Assembly (NCBI RefSeq): GCF_003390935.1
Contig: NZ_QNQZ01000013.1
Coordinates: 46,997 to 110,996, forward strand
From: Lewinella sp. IMCC34191
GTDB lineage: Bacteria; Bacteroidota; Bacteroidia; Chitinophagales; Saprospiraceae
Reading direction: 5' to 3'
Length of the DNA stretch: 64,000 nucleotides
Shown here: positions 43,701 through 54,500 of the stretch, piece by piece
Layout: each line of letters starts with the position of its first letter
How positions within the stretch are numbered: the stretch's first letter is position 1
Notes under the pieces: generated by a model
Database searches by the model: none
Seen by the model: only the letters and a program-made list of their open reading frames with translations
What the model was told of the DNA's origin: nothing
Program-made: the position numbers and the translations under genes

Positions 43701-44328
43701 GATTGTACAGTCTTTCGCAACCAACTACTGTGATCCGGATACCGGAGGGTGTGACGGTCTTCAAGATTGCGATTGTATTGCAGAATTCGCTCCGCGGGCA
43801 GACAGCACCTATTTAGTATCCGCCTGGGTGGCATCATCTACCAGTATTCTGTCCGGTCGTAGCCCTGCGAGCCTTGATGGCACCGCTATGGGAATAAATA
43901 ATCCTTCGGCTTCCGCTCATTTATCTGTAACCGCATCGATCGGAGGATCTACATTTGACGTGGCGTTGGCTTATGCGCAGGGTCCCATCGTTGATGGATG
44001 GCAGCAAATAAGTGTACCGGTAACAATTCCGGCGAACGCTGAACAGATATCCATACGCATAGAGCCGCCACAAAGTAGCAGTGGTACACAGGTTTTCTAC
44101 TTCGACGACATTAGAGTCCAACCCTATCAATCAGAGATGACAAGCTATGTGTATGATCCACATACACTTCGCCTGATGGCTCAACTGGACGATCGCGGCT
44201 ATGCAGTGTATTACGAATACGATGATGAAGGTATGCTTATTCGTCAAAAAAGGGAAACGGAGCGAGGCATTATGACCATTACCGAACAGCACAGCAATAT
44301 TGCCCCTCAGAATCGTTCCAGTCGCTAA
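37723..44328 (+). CDS. Giant RHS-like / SpvB-like secreted protein
   Basis: 2201 residues with a signal peptide ending near TPAYG. The N-terminal motif VDAFTGNFNYSIPLFEMGGYPINLTYASDHKMEDEASWVGAGWTLNPGVISRQVRGLPDDF is typical of large Bacteroidetes surface proteins with YD/RHS-type shells. The centre contains RHS-like strands (GGNIEIEYEADDYAYV, KQKASYEYDAGGSVISSTVYHYL). The conserved end SYVYDPHTLRLMAQLDDRGYAVYYEYDDEGMLIRQKRETERGIMTITEQ closes the shell. A central segment (about 42240-43400) is distinctly AT-rich and Cys-rich, like an exchanged insert. No toxin tip is visible after the shell. It probably forms a cage with, or chaperones, the RHS protein at 48583. Confidence 0.7.
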   Translation: MYNGLKRRTALSLSALLLFQSFLATPAYGLSGGPTQPEFRHNQIVGADNLVDAFTGNFNYSIPLFEMGGYPINLTYASDHKMEDEASWVGAGWTLNPGVISRQVRGLPDDFRGEEVVHRGNMRSNITTGVSPSIKFELFGIFGISPGINLSYNNYAGYNLSTSISPSVNVLAALNGEFASPFSKGKQKNDASPTPLKSFAQKAQQEGFSSSLSANFSSRSGLQSVSFNTGFDRLSSSISRGFGGFTYTPVGELPRVTNSVTFEVSGGLKIFWPDATMARLAGYYVEQRLSRNVVRQPSFGYLYLEDATDEAAVMDYNVEKAGALDENTHRLPIAFGTPDAYAISGMGVTGNIEVTRNDLGEFRPSRSQNSALSGSAGVEGAFGNLVHAAVNVEANVVSDTRGGWTAGNGLRNQLSFRRNRDADEFKYLRLVGESSNHLSSEYYAAIGEDQPITGSLERGILSPITKTFGLRLQGDLKKTLSTSTRAPIVQPVPSLTQLPNRRPRATHVSYLTAAEAVQMGLHERIVRYRPWTESSGDFGSLPSYSALDRWSEAAGRKGHHISEISVTSPSGQSFVYGLPVYNTRKEEVTFSVSAENTDPTSSLASTEGAQTTPEFGTISYAGSEEDITVANDRGFDHYFDQIETPAHPIAHLLTAALSPDYVDRTDDGPTQDDGGDYLKIGYTPLVTNNDQNANVGWRTPMGEYRAVLHEGNSADPDDDKASFVYGEKEIYYVHHMDSRTHRAVFFTSDRDDALPVNRHGVVETSAGKPRLQKLDSIKIFTLASLREFNVEADALKTVHFSYAPTGSASQISGNLPNATAGGGKLTLQSISFTYADNERGKEHPYLFDYRTDVVIGGDTTKATYQPFLVDRWGTQRPALTEGLDPIIYPYSVQDKAIADTYSSLGNLKRILLPSGGNIEIEYEADDYAYVHASRAGQMYKIAGFSESFKPSAAGISEDLYRQSVKATVPYLYTYIDVGTIPGREGSVLPDRDELRRLYLEDVEQLYFSSAVTLFRDRETTERVTGYADFDPDFLEAVAGGGASGGDLIVLRLRGLTKNNRETERSNSYHPFTYAALEKMRLEMPRLLYEEAPTEGYGTPAKLFAAFEYVGTSLQNYFARRTGRNNARSVDLPTSFVRLADADFGKYGDGSRVSRIILDDAWAPDQTRYVKRYTYTREDELTGEIISSGVASNEPMIGKEEMLYVNQEKSVEGNFLAPDETYYSEAPLGLQFYPGAQVGYSRVTVTAELEEVYQQSQPGTTVFEYFTTRDFPVVAKATRPDRKRINPFTRLLPFVSRVKDYLAYAQGFVIQTNDMHGKQKASYEYDAGGSVISSTVYHYLEQPSAGGVGSRLLNNKVDLVNQTGSGGVNAVTGLLGIDLDVWTETTEVESNSFGGGVQINGETSVLPFPPFPLAGVFSYPQITRAETSVRTATTTKLIRRYGILDRVEVTNNGSSLATVNHRWDGLTGQVLLSSIQNEFDQPVYTQNLPAYWMEPHRGMQAAYRNQGVEFQNTIVKDGRLWVADTIQVANLIEGDEVICYLREPSRQRHRFYATMYKDSIRLIDELGKLGNTVAIPTNSDAYVSKILSSGNRNQVNAKAGQTVSLNPPTQDEGWWSVDLPSTSVLSSNATVYLDDWALICDSIADYSTGTPIDTTSNCESGFSNVVQRHPIVDEGECTVDNYNWAELKDSLCPSDCEELFFRYADFLLIADIWEYIECTSSNTYRVYQNDETWVKIRSCEFLDNGNNIHMRSYSGTTHVEDIHVTNAGMLCSSDGGDIVIDCSQRGLRQVSTSEMRLELQTPDLCAHWKPGDQNPYLLGERGNWRPQANYVYKETPRGFSTVVSGPSPIDDSRNNYTQPLIYTDGTFVEYLPFWFKGEKYQNGASHQLQNRVTKYDEKGHDISTQDALGIHSGAQYAHGRQLPVSVAQNAKFSDIGFDGFEDYLYTPGAGDERWERHFGMLGSRLDVDAYRDQVVNSVAHTGKHSVAVTGGGSAIVQSFATNYCDPDTGGCDGLQDCDCIAEFAPRADSTYLVSAWVASSTSILSGRSPASLDGTAMGINNPSASAHLSVTASIGGSTFDVALAYAQGPIVDGWQQISVPVTIPANAEQISIRIEPPQSSSGTQVFYFDDIRVQPYQSEMTSYVYDPHTLRLMAQLDDRGYAVYYEYDDEGMLIRQKRETERGIMTITEQHSNIAPQNRSSR

Positions 44329-44338
44329 TCTTGTAATT

Positions 44339-46174
44339 ATGTGCCATCAATACAATTGGAAACATTTTTTAAAAATAATATTCTTGCTCATTGTTTTAGG
44401 CCAAAATAAGCTGATTGGCCAAGTTGAGACGACAATATATGGCACTCGTATTTATAGGAATCAGTACTTCCCAGCAAATCAGCGAGAGATGAATATGAGC
44501 ACTACTCAAACGGGTTACAGTTCGGATTCTATAGCATATATGAATTACGATGAATGTTGCGGTGTTTTTCAAATGGATTTAACGAATGAATATGATATTC
44601 CAGTAAAAGTATTCGAGAGCAATGGGTATTATTATATTCTCAGTACTCATAATAAAGCATCTGAAGCCCCACCGTTCCATGATTACATTCCACAATATGG
44701 TGCGCTAGTAAAATATCATCCGGGTGGAAAACAAATTTGGAGATATGAGACAGAATATGGGAGCTACTTCTACGATGCCAAGGTCATGCCGAATAATACT
44801 ATACTGATAAGTGGTAGAAAAACAAATTACTTTGATGATGATATAGGACAGCCTATATTATTAAGCGTATCAGAAATGGATGGTACTGAAAATTGGACAA
44901 GACTTTTTAGCAAAGAAGAGTATACTACTTCTTTTGGTCCAATTGCTCAATCTGAATATCTTCCAAAGAAGGATACGAATACGCTAGTTTTAGGCGCTCA
45001 AATTGACAATGACACGGATTCCACCAGAGTCATTACTACGTCAAGATTCAGCAATGTGCAGCAAGGCCTTGTGAATTCAAAAATGCATCGGATTGCTTCA
45101 CACAATGGCAAGACTGCTTCGGCATTTTACTACAATAACTCTGTTAAATTGACTAACGGGCACTTTATAGCTTGCGGCAGTGTCACCTATGAGAAGCAAC
45201 ATGGTCTATTAACAGAGTTCGATTCTTTTGGTAATGTTCTTCGGTGCGCTGTGTCGGAACAAAATGTTGATTATCATGACCTATCAATCTTGGAAAACGG
45301 GAACATAGTTGTTTCTGGATCTTCAATGGTTTCTGATACTACTCTTGTCGGATCGTTATGGCTTCTGGCAGCTAATTTTACTCCACTCGATCACATTTCT
45401 TGGCCTGAAGATCTTTATTCAGTAAACAATATTGTATCAACTACGCACCAAGATACCAGCATAATATACGCAGCGGCGCGAGGTGCACGTCAAGAGGCTT
45501 TCATTTTGAAACTAAAGATCAATGGAATATACGATCAAACAGTATCTAGAGCCACTATACGTTCCACGCCTACAGACTACTATTTCAGCCCTATAAGTAC
45601 GCATCAAGTTGATACCCTGACTAATGGGGTGGAGCAAAAAATTGCTTATACAAATGATAAGAAAAGTCTGCTTTATACACACGCTTCAGTAATATCTAAT
45701 TTTGGAATCTTTAAAATATTACATGCAAAAATTCCTATAGGGCTAGATGTTCCTTGCTTGAAAAGAAAGCAATTATACCCACAGTCTTTCACAGACTTTT
45801 CGATGTTTTCAAAATCAATGACTTCCGAAGCTTTTGTACAAAGTATCACATCAAATGAGGGGGGGAATTGGAAGCTTAAACCTTCTGTCATTACAAGATG
45901 CACACCTGACTCTATTAGTGTTTGTGGCACTTCACAACCTATTGTAACTGGTGGATACTTTACAATACCAGCTATAAATAATTGCGCTTACAGTGAAATT
46001 GCTGTACGTGTGGTAGATAATCTTGGCAAGACATATACTGTTGACTATACAAATTCTACTAGTGAAATAACTCTTGATCTAACCGATGCCCCACGCGGGC
46101 TCTATTTTATACAGTACTTCGATCCGTACGGAAGCTCAATATATCATACAATCAATCTCAAACTCGTACAATGA
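44339..46174 (+). CDS. T9SS-secreted beta-propeller-like protein, paralogue
   Basis: 611 residues from the ATG at 44339; an earlier TTG at 44300 lies over the previous gene. A signal peptide ends near KLIGQ. The body is beta-rich with repeated GG-x-W segments. The C-terminal VRVVDNLGKTYTVDYTNSTSEITLDLTDAPRGLYFIQYFDPYGSSIYHTINLKLVQ is a T9SS-like sorting domain closely matching the tail of the minus-strand gene 30798-32618. It is much more AT-rich than its neighbours. Its stop overlaps the next start (ATGA), so the two are translationally coupled. Confidence 0.7.
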   Translation: MCHQYNWKHFLKIIFLLIVLGQNKLIGQVETTIYGTRIYRNQYFPANQREMNMSTTQTGYSSDSIAYMNYDECCGVFQMDLTNEYDIPVKVFESNGYYYILSTHNKASEAPPFHDYIPQYGALVKYHPGGKQIWRYETEYGSYFYDAKVMPNNTILISGRKTNYFDDDIGQPILLSVSEMDGTENWTRLFSKEEYTTSFGPIAQSEYLPKKDTNTLVLGAQIDNDTDSTRVITTSRFSNVQQGLVNSKMHRIASHNGKTASAFYYNNSVKLTNGHFIACGSVTYEKQHGLLTEFDSFGNVLRCAVSEQNVDYHDLSILENGNIVVSGSSMVSDTTLVGSLWLLAANFTPLDHISWPEDLYSVNNIVSTTHQDTSIIYAAARGARQEAFILKLKINGIYDQTVSRATIRSTPTDYYFSPISTHQVDTLTNGVEQKIAYTNDKKSLLYTHASVISNFGIFKILHAKIPIGLDVPCLKRKQLYPQSFTDFSMFSKSMTSEAFVQSITSNEGGNWKLKPSVITRCTPDSISVCGTSQPIVTGGYFTIPAINNCAYSEIAVRVVDNLGKTYTVDYTNSTSEITLDLTDAPRGLYFIQYFDPYGSSIYHTINLKLVQ

Positions 46175-48543
46175 ACAAAGGAAAATTAACAATTAAATCA
46201 ATAACCGTCGGTATAATTTGTGTGATTAGCAGCATTGTTTCCGCGTCTAATGTTGTCGTTACTACAATCAATGATTCAGGAGAGGGCTCATTGAGAAACT
46301 CAGTTGCCAGCGCTAATGCCGGAGATAGTATCTTATTCTCAGACATGATTAATTCTTTTTCCATTAATCTTTTATCACCAATAATACTCGACAAACAATT
46401 ATTTATTGTCGGCAACGGATACGAAGTAACAATTATAAGTGGTGGATCAACAACACGAATTTTTGAGATAACACAAGGAGCACAGGTCGAAATTAAGTAT
46501 CTAAGTGTTATTGATGGGAATGCTTCTGTTCCCGGAGGCGGAGCACTACTAATTGACGAAGGAAGCGCTATTTTATCTTCAGTCAGACTTTCTGGCAATC
46601 AAGCAGCTGACGCCGGAGGTGCTATCTACGTTGGCCCATCTGACACACTATATATTTACAATTCCAAAATTAATTATAATTCTGCAAATAAGGTTGGTGG
46701 GGCTATATCTCAACAATCTGAATCATTTGTTCAAATTGAAAGGAGTGAAATATCAAATAATTTTTTGACTAAGGGTGGGGCAGGTTTAAATTCTTACTCA
46801 GCCGGAGGAGGGTTATATAATACGGGAGGAATTCTAATAATAACTTCTTCCACAATAGCGCATAACTCTGCTCTTGGCCTTAATGAGGCTCGCGGAGGTG
46901 GCATTCACGGCGTAAATAATAGTACTATTTCAGTTGATAGGTCTACAATATCAGGAAACACTAGTGGTGTCGTTGGTGGAGGTATTTATAATAGTAAGGA
47001 AATGGAAATATTTAGGAGTACTATTATGTACAACCAAAGTGCAGATGGCGGCGGTTATGCACAACAGGAGCCAGCCGCAAATTTAGATATTTCAGGGACG
47101 GTGATAGCGAACAACATTGGCCCAGTCGCTAATCCCGATATCCTAGTATCAGATGGAATGAAAAACTCTGGCGGGTACAACTTTATTGGTAAGGATCCTG
47201 CTCGACAATTTCTGCAAAGAGCAACGGACTTGGAGGGTTTACCAAGTGAGTGGCATCCGCTTGCCAATAATGGAGGATATACTTTATCTCATCTACCTGT
47301 TGCTGGTAATCCGATCATAGATCAGGGTGATCCAAATGACGACAGTCGTGATCAAATAAACAAGCCGATCTATGGTGGTCGCCGCGAGATCGGTTCATTA
47401 GAACTATCCCCTCCCATTTTCTACGCAGACTTTGACGGCGACGGCTATGGCGACCCAGACGTTTTTGCCTACGGTGAGGTCCCACCCGATAACTACGTAG
47501 CTGACGGCTACGATAATTGCCCAAATGATTACAACCCTAACCAAAATGACGGTGATCGTGATGGTGTTGGCGATGTGTGTGAAGGGGATTATGTAGAAGA
47601 AGACGAATTTTTCTTGGCTGCGGATTGTGCAACGGTTGGAGACAAGTTCACTATTCGGGTGGACACCGCCGGGGGTGGAGAAATTTATGCAAGGTACAAT
47701 GGGCCGGTTTCGACGGGCAATCCTCCTCCAGATTTACCCGAGAACCGCGTGCGGTTTATTATCCCCAATGCCATTGCAGGAAGCTATACCTTATTCGCCC
47801 GCGTTCGAGCCCCGACGGCTACTTCAGATTCTTACTGGGTTCGTATCAACAACGGTGCCTGGGTGAACTGGAATCAGGGTTTACGTTCTTCCGTTTTTGC
47901 CTGGAATGAAGTAAGTGGTAGTCCCTTCAATCTGATCAGCGGAGAAAACAGCATAGATTTTGCGTACCGGGAACCGAATACAGATCTCGAAAAAATTTAT
48001 TTGTCTATTGGTGGTACTTTACCAACCGACGGTCCGGGGGGCTCAGCCTACTCTTGTACACCGGATGTGCCCCTCCAAGAAGTATTCTGGCTTGAGGCTG
48101 AGTGCGCCGAGGTCGGCAATAACTTCAGCACCGTATTGGATAACGCGGCTTCGAACCAGCAGTTCTCGGTTTACATCGGGCAAAACTCGATGAGTACACC
48201 GCCGGCGGATGTACCAGAGAATCGCATCCGATTCACCTTGGATAATGCACTTCCGGGCTTTTATAATCTTTTTGCCAGAGTTAGAAGTCCAAACGGGGGA
48301 GATTCGGACTCATATTGGATACGGGTAAATCAGGGCGCTTGGCAAAGATGGTTTCAGGGGGTTGCTTCCTCCACATTTGCCTGGAAGGAGGTAGTTGGAA
48401 ACTCCTACGAACTTCGGCAAGGGTATAATACCGTAGACATCGCCTACCGTGAGGCTAATGCTCAGATTGATAAAGTGTACATCGCGATTGGAGGTTTGAT
48501 GCCTGCCTCAGGCATGGGCTCTCCTGCAACCAATTGCAATTAA
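46171..48543 (+). CDS. Secreted beta-helix protein with Ca-binding and CBM-like repeats
   Basis: 790 residues. A signal peptide is followed by GEGSLRNSVASANAGD, the start of parallel beta-helix surface proteins, and a helix of about 300 residues with many SNNS/GG turns ending NGGYTLSHLPVAGNPIIDQGDPND (choice-of-anchor Q type). Then come Asp-rich calcium loops (DFDGDGYGDPD, DNCPNDYNPNQNDGDRDGVGDVC) as in thrombospondin type 3 repeats, and two domains of about 145 residues starting EDEFFLAADCATVGDKF and EVFWLEAECAEVGNNF that resemble carbohydrate-binding modules. The base composition rises from AT-rich (beta-helix) to about 50% GC (CBM part), suggesting a mosaic. A surface adhesin or glycan binder is likely. 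Confidence 0.72.
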   Translation: MNKGKLTIKSITVGIICVISSIVSASNVVVTTINDSGEGSLRNSVASANAGDSILFSDMINSFSINLLSPIILDKQLFIVGNGYEVTIISGGSTTRIFEITQGAQVEIKYLSVIDGNASVPGGGALLIDEGSAILSSVRLSGNQAADAGGAIYVGPSDTLYIYNSKINYNSANKVGGAISQQSESFVQIERSEISNNFLTKGGAGLNSYSAGGGLYNTGGILIITSSTIAHNSALGLNEARGGGIHGVNNSTISVDRSTISGNTSGVVGGGIYNSKEMEIFRSTIMYNQSADGGGYAQQEPAANLDISGTVIANNIGPVANPDILVSDGMKNSGGYNFIGKDPARQFLQRATDLEGLPSEWHPLANNGGYTLSHLPVAGNPIIDQGDPNDDSRDQINKPIYGGRREIGSLELSPPIFYADFDGDGYGDPDVFAYGEVPPDNYVADGYDNCPNDYNPNQNDGDRDGVGDVCEGDYVEEDEFFLAADCATVGDKFTIRVDTAGGGEIYARYNGPVSTGNPPPDLPENRVRFIIPNAIAGSYTLFARVRAPTATSDSYWVRINNGAWVNWNQGLRSSVFAWNEVSGSPFNLISGENSIDFAYREPNTDLEKIYLSIGGTLPTDGPGGSAYSCTPDVPLQEVFWLEAECAEVGNNFSTVLDNAASNQQFSVYIGQNSMSTPPADVPENRIRFTLDNALPGFYNLFARVRSPNGGDSDSYWIRVNQGAWQRWFQGVASSTFAWKEVVGNSYELRQGYNTVDIAYREANAQIDKVYIAIGGLMPASGMGSPATNCN

Positions 48544-48582
48544 ACTTTTCACTACCACTATCTTCCCTAAGCGTCCATTAAT

Positions 48583-51500
48583 ATGTCTCGTTTACTTCTA
48601 ATAATTGCATCTGTAATCTTTGCCTACCTACCCTACGCTGTAGGCCAAACCTTCGTCAATCAGATCGAGGGCACCCCGCTTACCGTACAGGAGGTTTTTA
48701 CCGTACAGGATGTGTTACTGGAGGGCCCGGATGCGCATCAGTCGGAACCACCATCAATCGATAATCGGATTGTTTTTGAGGTATTACGTAACGGTCAAGA
48801 TCCCGTAGAGGTTGGCGCTTACACGATAACTATTGAGGTCCGGTTCTGGAAAATTGGGGATGCATACCACAATTCAGCCACGCGATCGAAAATCTACGAA
48901 CTTACCGTAGATGCCAACAGTGCGGGCGGTAAAACACCGCTGTTGGCTCCTGCATTTCAGGACAGCCGGCGGATGGAGATTGAGATCCGAAATCTTACCT
49001 TTAATGGTGATCCAACCCTACCGCAACCCTCACCCCGGATGCGCCTTATGGGCGAAGTTTCCATCCCCCCCGTACCGTGCGGTCTGGATGTAACTGCCAT
49101 TCCCCAGGAAACGTTTTTTACCAACTCGCCTTACCCGGACAGCGTAGCCATGGTAAGCTTTATTGATTGTGCCGATGAGTACGACTTTGAATATACTTTC
49201 TATGACTCCGACAGCCGGGAGGGCCAACTTCTTAGTTCGCCCGGCGGCACAACTTTAACGCTGGATGATCTCTTCCGAAATAATGCTACTCGCCTTACTT
49301 CTACCTCGCAATTTTTCCGGATATTTGGACTTTACCGTGAAGGTTATGTTATTGGCAGATATCGCGGAGTCAGCTACGAAAATGGCCTGCGCATATATAC
49401 CCCCTGGAGCAGCTATGGAAAGCAGGCGTGGGAAGGCACAACATTAAACCCGGCCATCATTGAGGTAGGACACCAGTCGGAATATAACTGGAAGGCCACA
49501 ACGAACTTTGCCGAGGATGCAAAACAGTTACCGGCGGTTAGCTATCTAGATGGCACCATGCGCGGCAGGCAAAATCTAGTGCTGCAGTACGGGGAAACGA
49601 ATGGACCGCCGGATCCTAGAACGGAATTCGTGATAGGACAACAAACAATCTACGACGCTATGGGACGTCCGGCTGTTTCCGTGCTGCCGGCCCCGATATA
49701 TCCGGAACGTACGGCTGATCATCCACTGAAGTTTGATGAGTCCGTTCTGGCCCGTCCCCTTGGAGAACCCGAGCAAGGCCCGTACCGTGTTTACGGCAAG
49801 CAGGAGGTAGAATCGACGGAAGAATGCAGTGCCGAACCGATGAGTCCTTACGCCGGTGCTGGCCGGTTCTACAGCCGAGAAAATGACCGTATAGATAGTA
49901 CGAACGCATTCGTTCCGAATGGTGAGGGGTACCCCTTTGCGGTTACCCGCTATACGCCAGACAATACGGGACGCGTGCGGACACAGGGTGGGGTGGGGCC
50001 TCGGCTTCAAGTTGGCGAACACGATACACGCTACTTTTACGGCAAGCCCAACCAGTGGGAACTAGACCGTTTGTTCGGAGTGAACGTAGGTAGAGCCAGC
50101 CACTACCAAAAGACGATGGTCATAGACCCTAACGGACAGGCTACCGTAAGTTATTTGGATGCTAAAGGACGGACAGTTGCCACCGCTCTGGCTGGGCAAT
50201 CGCCCCCTAACCTGATCCCCATCAAACAAGTTCAGGCTGGCTTCGGCTTCACCGTCGATGCCTCCGACACTACCGGCAGAACCTTTATTTTCAATAATAC
50301 TTCCCTTGCCGCAACATCCTATAAATGGAAATTTGCGGAGTTAGACTCTACTACGGAGCAAAGCCCTGTGTATACCTTTCCGGAAACCGGAACCTATGTA
50401 GTCTGCCTTACGGCTACGGACAGCGAGGGTTTGGTCTCAGATCAAACGTGTCAGTACGTAAGGGCTACCCCCCAACCGCGGATGGTACGGGACACCATCA
50501 TTTTGCAACCCGGTCTTAACCTCGTAGGACTGGATGTAGCCCCCCGTGATGCCCGGCCAGCTTCGGTCTTTGCCTCCGTAATTGCCGATAATAATCTTCT
50601 TTACGTGCAGGGGCGAGACACTTTAGGTGGACTTGAGCTATACATCCCCGAGATCAGCGAGGAGGACAACGTACTCAAAGCTCTTCAGGTAGGCCGGGGG
50701 TACATGGTCGGTGTTGAGCAGCTCGACACCTTAGTAGTGGAAGGTATCGCAGTCGATACTACCTTTCGACCAACATTGTACCCCGGGGTCAACTTACTGA
50801 CTTACTTACCGCGCTTACGAACGACTCCCGCTGATTTTCTATCCTTCTTGACTCCCGGCACGCTCGAGTTTGCCCGCGGATATGCGGGGCGCTTCTATAC
50901 TTACCGGCCTAATCTAGATCCTGCGGGTCAACCGTTCCTACCCACCAATGGTCAAGCCTACGAAATTGTCGTCACCGAACGCGTCCCCGGCCAGACCTGG
51001 ACGGATCCCTATACTGAGGAGTATTTTGACAGCATCGGTGCCAACGAGGGGTTTGAATTGTACGATGTGGGCATTGACACTACCGCACTGAATCGCAGTA
51101 TTTTGAGTATCCAAGATGAGAATGATTATACGCTTGGTGGCCCGTCAGAATCCGCCCCACCTCTAACAGGCAATGCGGTTGAAGTAAGCATACTAAATAA
51201 TGTACGCTACGGCGATCGCGTCGAATCTAGCTTTAGTCTACTCGTTGCGGCTAACGGTTATTACGATATTTGTTACGCCTTAGAGGAGGCTGAATCCTAT
51301 AGCGAATGCTGTTCAACCCCCGAGGACTGTTTTGACTGTTACTACGACATTACGGTGGAAATTTCAGCCAGCAGCCTATGCTCCGATGAGGTGAGCGGGT
51401 TTACGAGCTTGCCCGTCGTGTTTCAAAGGAATAGTGTACGTTCAAGTGGTGACTACTCCGGTGATTGCTTTGCCGGTAGCGAGCTTGACATGAGTAATCT

Positions 51501-54500
51501 CTTGCTGGGGGTAGGTGAATACCACATCACCAAATCGGTCCGCTTAAGTGAAAGCCGGATTGATTCCGCCCGGCAAAAATTCTTAGCGGATGGCTCCTGT
51601 GTGCAAGCGAGCGAGGAATTCACCGCGGCCTATATCGCCCAGATCGATACTAGTGGATGCTATGAATGTGATTGTAGTCTTCCCGCCGGTATGCAACCGG
51701 ATAGCTGCGCGGACTTCTGCACCTACCTTTCACCCTGTGACGTTCTGCTTATACAAATGCGGAGTGATGTTCAGCCGACCGGTCAGTACGCTCGCTACGT
51801 AGTTCAAACCAACAGTTTGGGAGATGTGCTGGGTTACACGGCAGACCCCAACAGCCCCCTATCAATTTTTACAACTGATCCAGCAACTTCAAAACCATTT
51901 TTTGCCGGGCTGGATTGGGACGGTGAAACCGTCTTGGTTGACGGGGACAACCTGATGGTAGAAAATCTTACCGTCCAGCAATTTGTAGAAAACTTCGATA
52001 CCGCTTGGGTTGGGGTGCTGCTTGAGTATCATCCAGAGCGCGGGCTCCTGGACTTCTGCCAAGAGCGCGTTGATTTTACTAATCAATCTTCCCTGGTTTC
52101 AAGTTATGCATTCGATGATCTGCTCAGGGGAATACACACTTATCAATCGGCCAGTTCCGCGCTTGGATTTTCCTCGTCTGCTTCCCTCATGTCTTCAGCT
52201 GACATCAAATCAGCATTGGATCGATTAGTGGCAAACGATGCATTTTTCGTACCTAATACTAATAGTAGTTTGGAGTCGGAATTTAAAGCTGCGCTGTACG
52301 GACATACTGGTGCGCCGCAGAACAACTTGGATAATATACTGCCGCGTCAACTCAATGCCCTGTTTTCCTCCGATCCCACCGGACAAAATAATTGGGTATG
52401 GCCCACGACCGATCCCGCACAGGCCTACCAGCGGGACATTGCCTGGCAAATGTTACGCGACTTGTACCTAAGCCGAAAAAGCACCTTCATCGAACAGCAG
52501 CAGTATGCCTACGGACAGAACAACTCTACTGCGATACACGGAACCAAATGGCAGTGTCTAGACCAACCCGCGTGCCAGGGTTTTCCCTGTAGCACACCCA
52601 GCGGATGCTCCGCTGCCGATCAGGATATCTACGGTCAGTATACCGCCCGGGTTGTTTTTACCACGCAAACCGAGGTAGTGCAAGCCGGGGTTCCCAGCAG
52701 CGTAGATCAGCTCCTAAACGAAGAACCCTATATTGGTCTACAAGGGCAGTTAAGGAAAACGGAGAACGAACGCTGTGAGAGCGCGTGTGCGGATTACGTA
52801 CCGATTTGGCAAGAACAGCTCCGTGGCTGTTCGGGCATCGATTCAACCGATATACCAATCATCATCGATGAGTTGCTGGCTATTTGTGCTACCGGTTGTG
52901 GATCTGGGACCGGGGGGCAACCGCGCGCGGTATCCTCCGTTCCGGAAGGCATTCCTTCCCCAGGTGCTTACCGAACTTTTGTGGAGGTAGTAACCGCATA
53001 CTTCAATGATTCGGTTTGCATCACAGGTGATTGCAACCCCTATTTGATTTCGACGCCGGCCCCATCAGAGTACGATGAATACGCCGGCACGTTAACCATT
53101 GGGTCGGCGCAGGTACCCATGTGGCTCTCGCTAAACCGTACGTTTCTGGAGTCCCGGTGGGACTACCTACTGGAAGATTGTGCTTGCTCCGAGTGTGAAG
53201 CTCCCTCGGTAAGTACAACCTATCTGTCGACGGATCAGATAGCTGCCATGGCGGCGCTCAATCGCATGCCGGTCTCTCGCCTCGAGCAGACGCTCTCAGT
53301 CATCAGTGATTTTATTGAAGGACAAACTGCCGGTCTCTTCCCGACGCAGGATCTGGTGATTCCGGCAGAATTTAATCCCGCTGGCCGCTTCTGTGCCACG
53401 CGCGATGAGTTGCTGCAGGAACTGGGCAGTTCGCCCAGCGCGGTCTGTGGTGGTGATAGTGTTGACGTAGCGGCCCTCCAGGCTCAGCAACTCAACGCTG
53501 CCTTTGGCTGGTCCCGCACCTGGGTGGACTACGCTCGGCTGATTGATTCTTCGCAAACCTGTTTGATCTGCGCTGATCCGGCCGCCGAAATCCCCCCTCT
53601 GTCTGCACCGGTGGATGATTGTCGGCAGGAACTGCTGACCCGCGCCGAAGAAGAGGCCGGCTTTTACTACACCCAGTACACGGCTGCTCTGGTCGACAGC
53701 TTCGAACTTGCCCTGCGCCGGCAGTGCCTGGAGGGCATCACGGACAAGCTACGGATGCGGTACGTGCCCTATACCTACCACTATACCCTTTACTACTACG
53801 ACCAGGCCGGCAACCTGGCCCTGACGGTACCGCCCCACGGAGTTGCCCCGCTGATGGATCCCGCCAATGATTCCGTAGCGGTGAGCCAGTACCGGGCAGC
53901 GATTACCGAGAGCCTTCCCCCAAGCGGGGCTTTAACTACGATACTACCGCAGCACCAACTACTGACACATTATCGATACAACAGTTTCAATGAGGTAACG
54001 CTCAGCGATGCTCCCGATCGGGACGTAGCGGAAACCTGGTACGATGCGCTGGGCCGGCCGGTGCTGAGCCGCGACGGCCGGCAGGATTCGCTGGAACGGG
54101 CCAGCTATACCCTTTATGACAATTTAGGGCGCCCGGTAGAAGTGGGTGAATTGGCTGGAGTAACTGCTACTACCTTATCCGAACGTGTGGGCTCGGCTCG
54201 TTCCGGAGGGTTGTCCGCTTTCTTTGGTGGAGCGGCGCGCTACGGGGTCACGCGAACCTACTACACCGAAAGCCCCCTGACGAGTCTACCCGTAGCTACC
54301 CAGGAACTTACGCTCCGTAACCGCGTGGCGGCAACCACCTACGCAGAACAGCTTTCCCCGTCTCAGGGGGCGGATGACGACTATGCGTTTGCCAGCCACT
54401 ACGGCTACGACATCGCCGGAAATGTCTCCCAGCTTATACAGGAATTCGTGGAGCTGGAGGACCTGGCGCAGCGCTTTAAGACACTGGAGTATACCTACGA

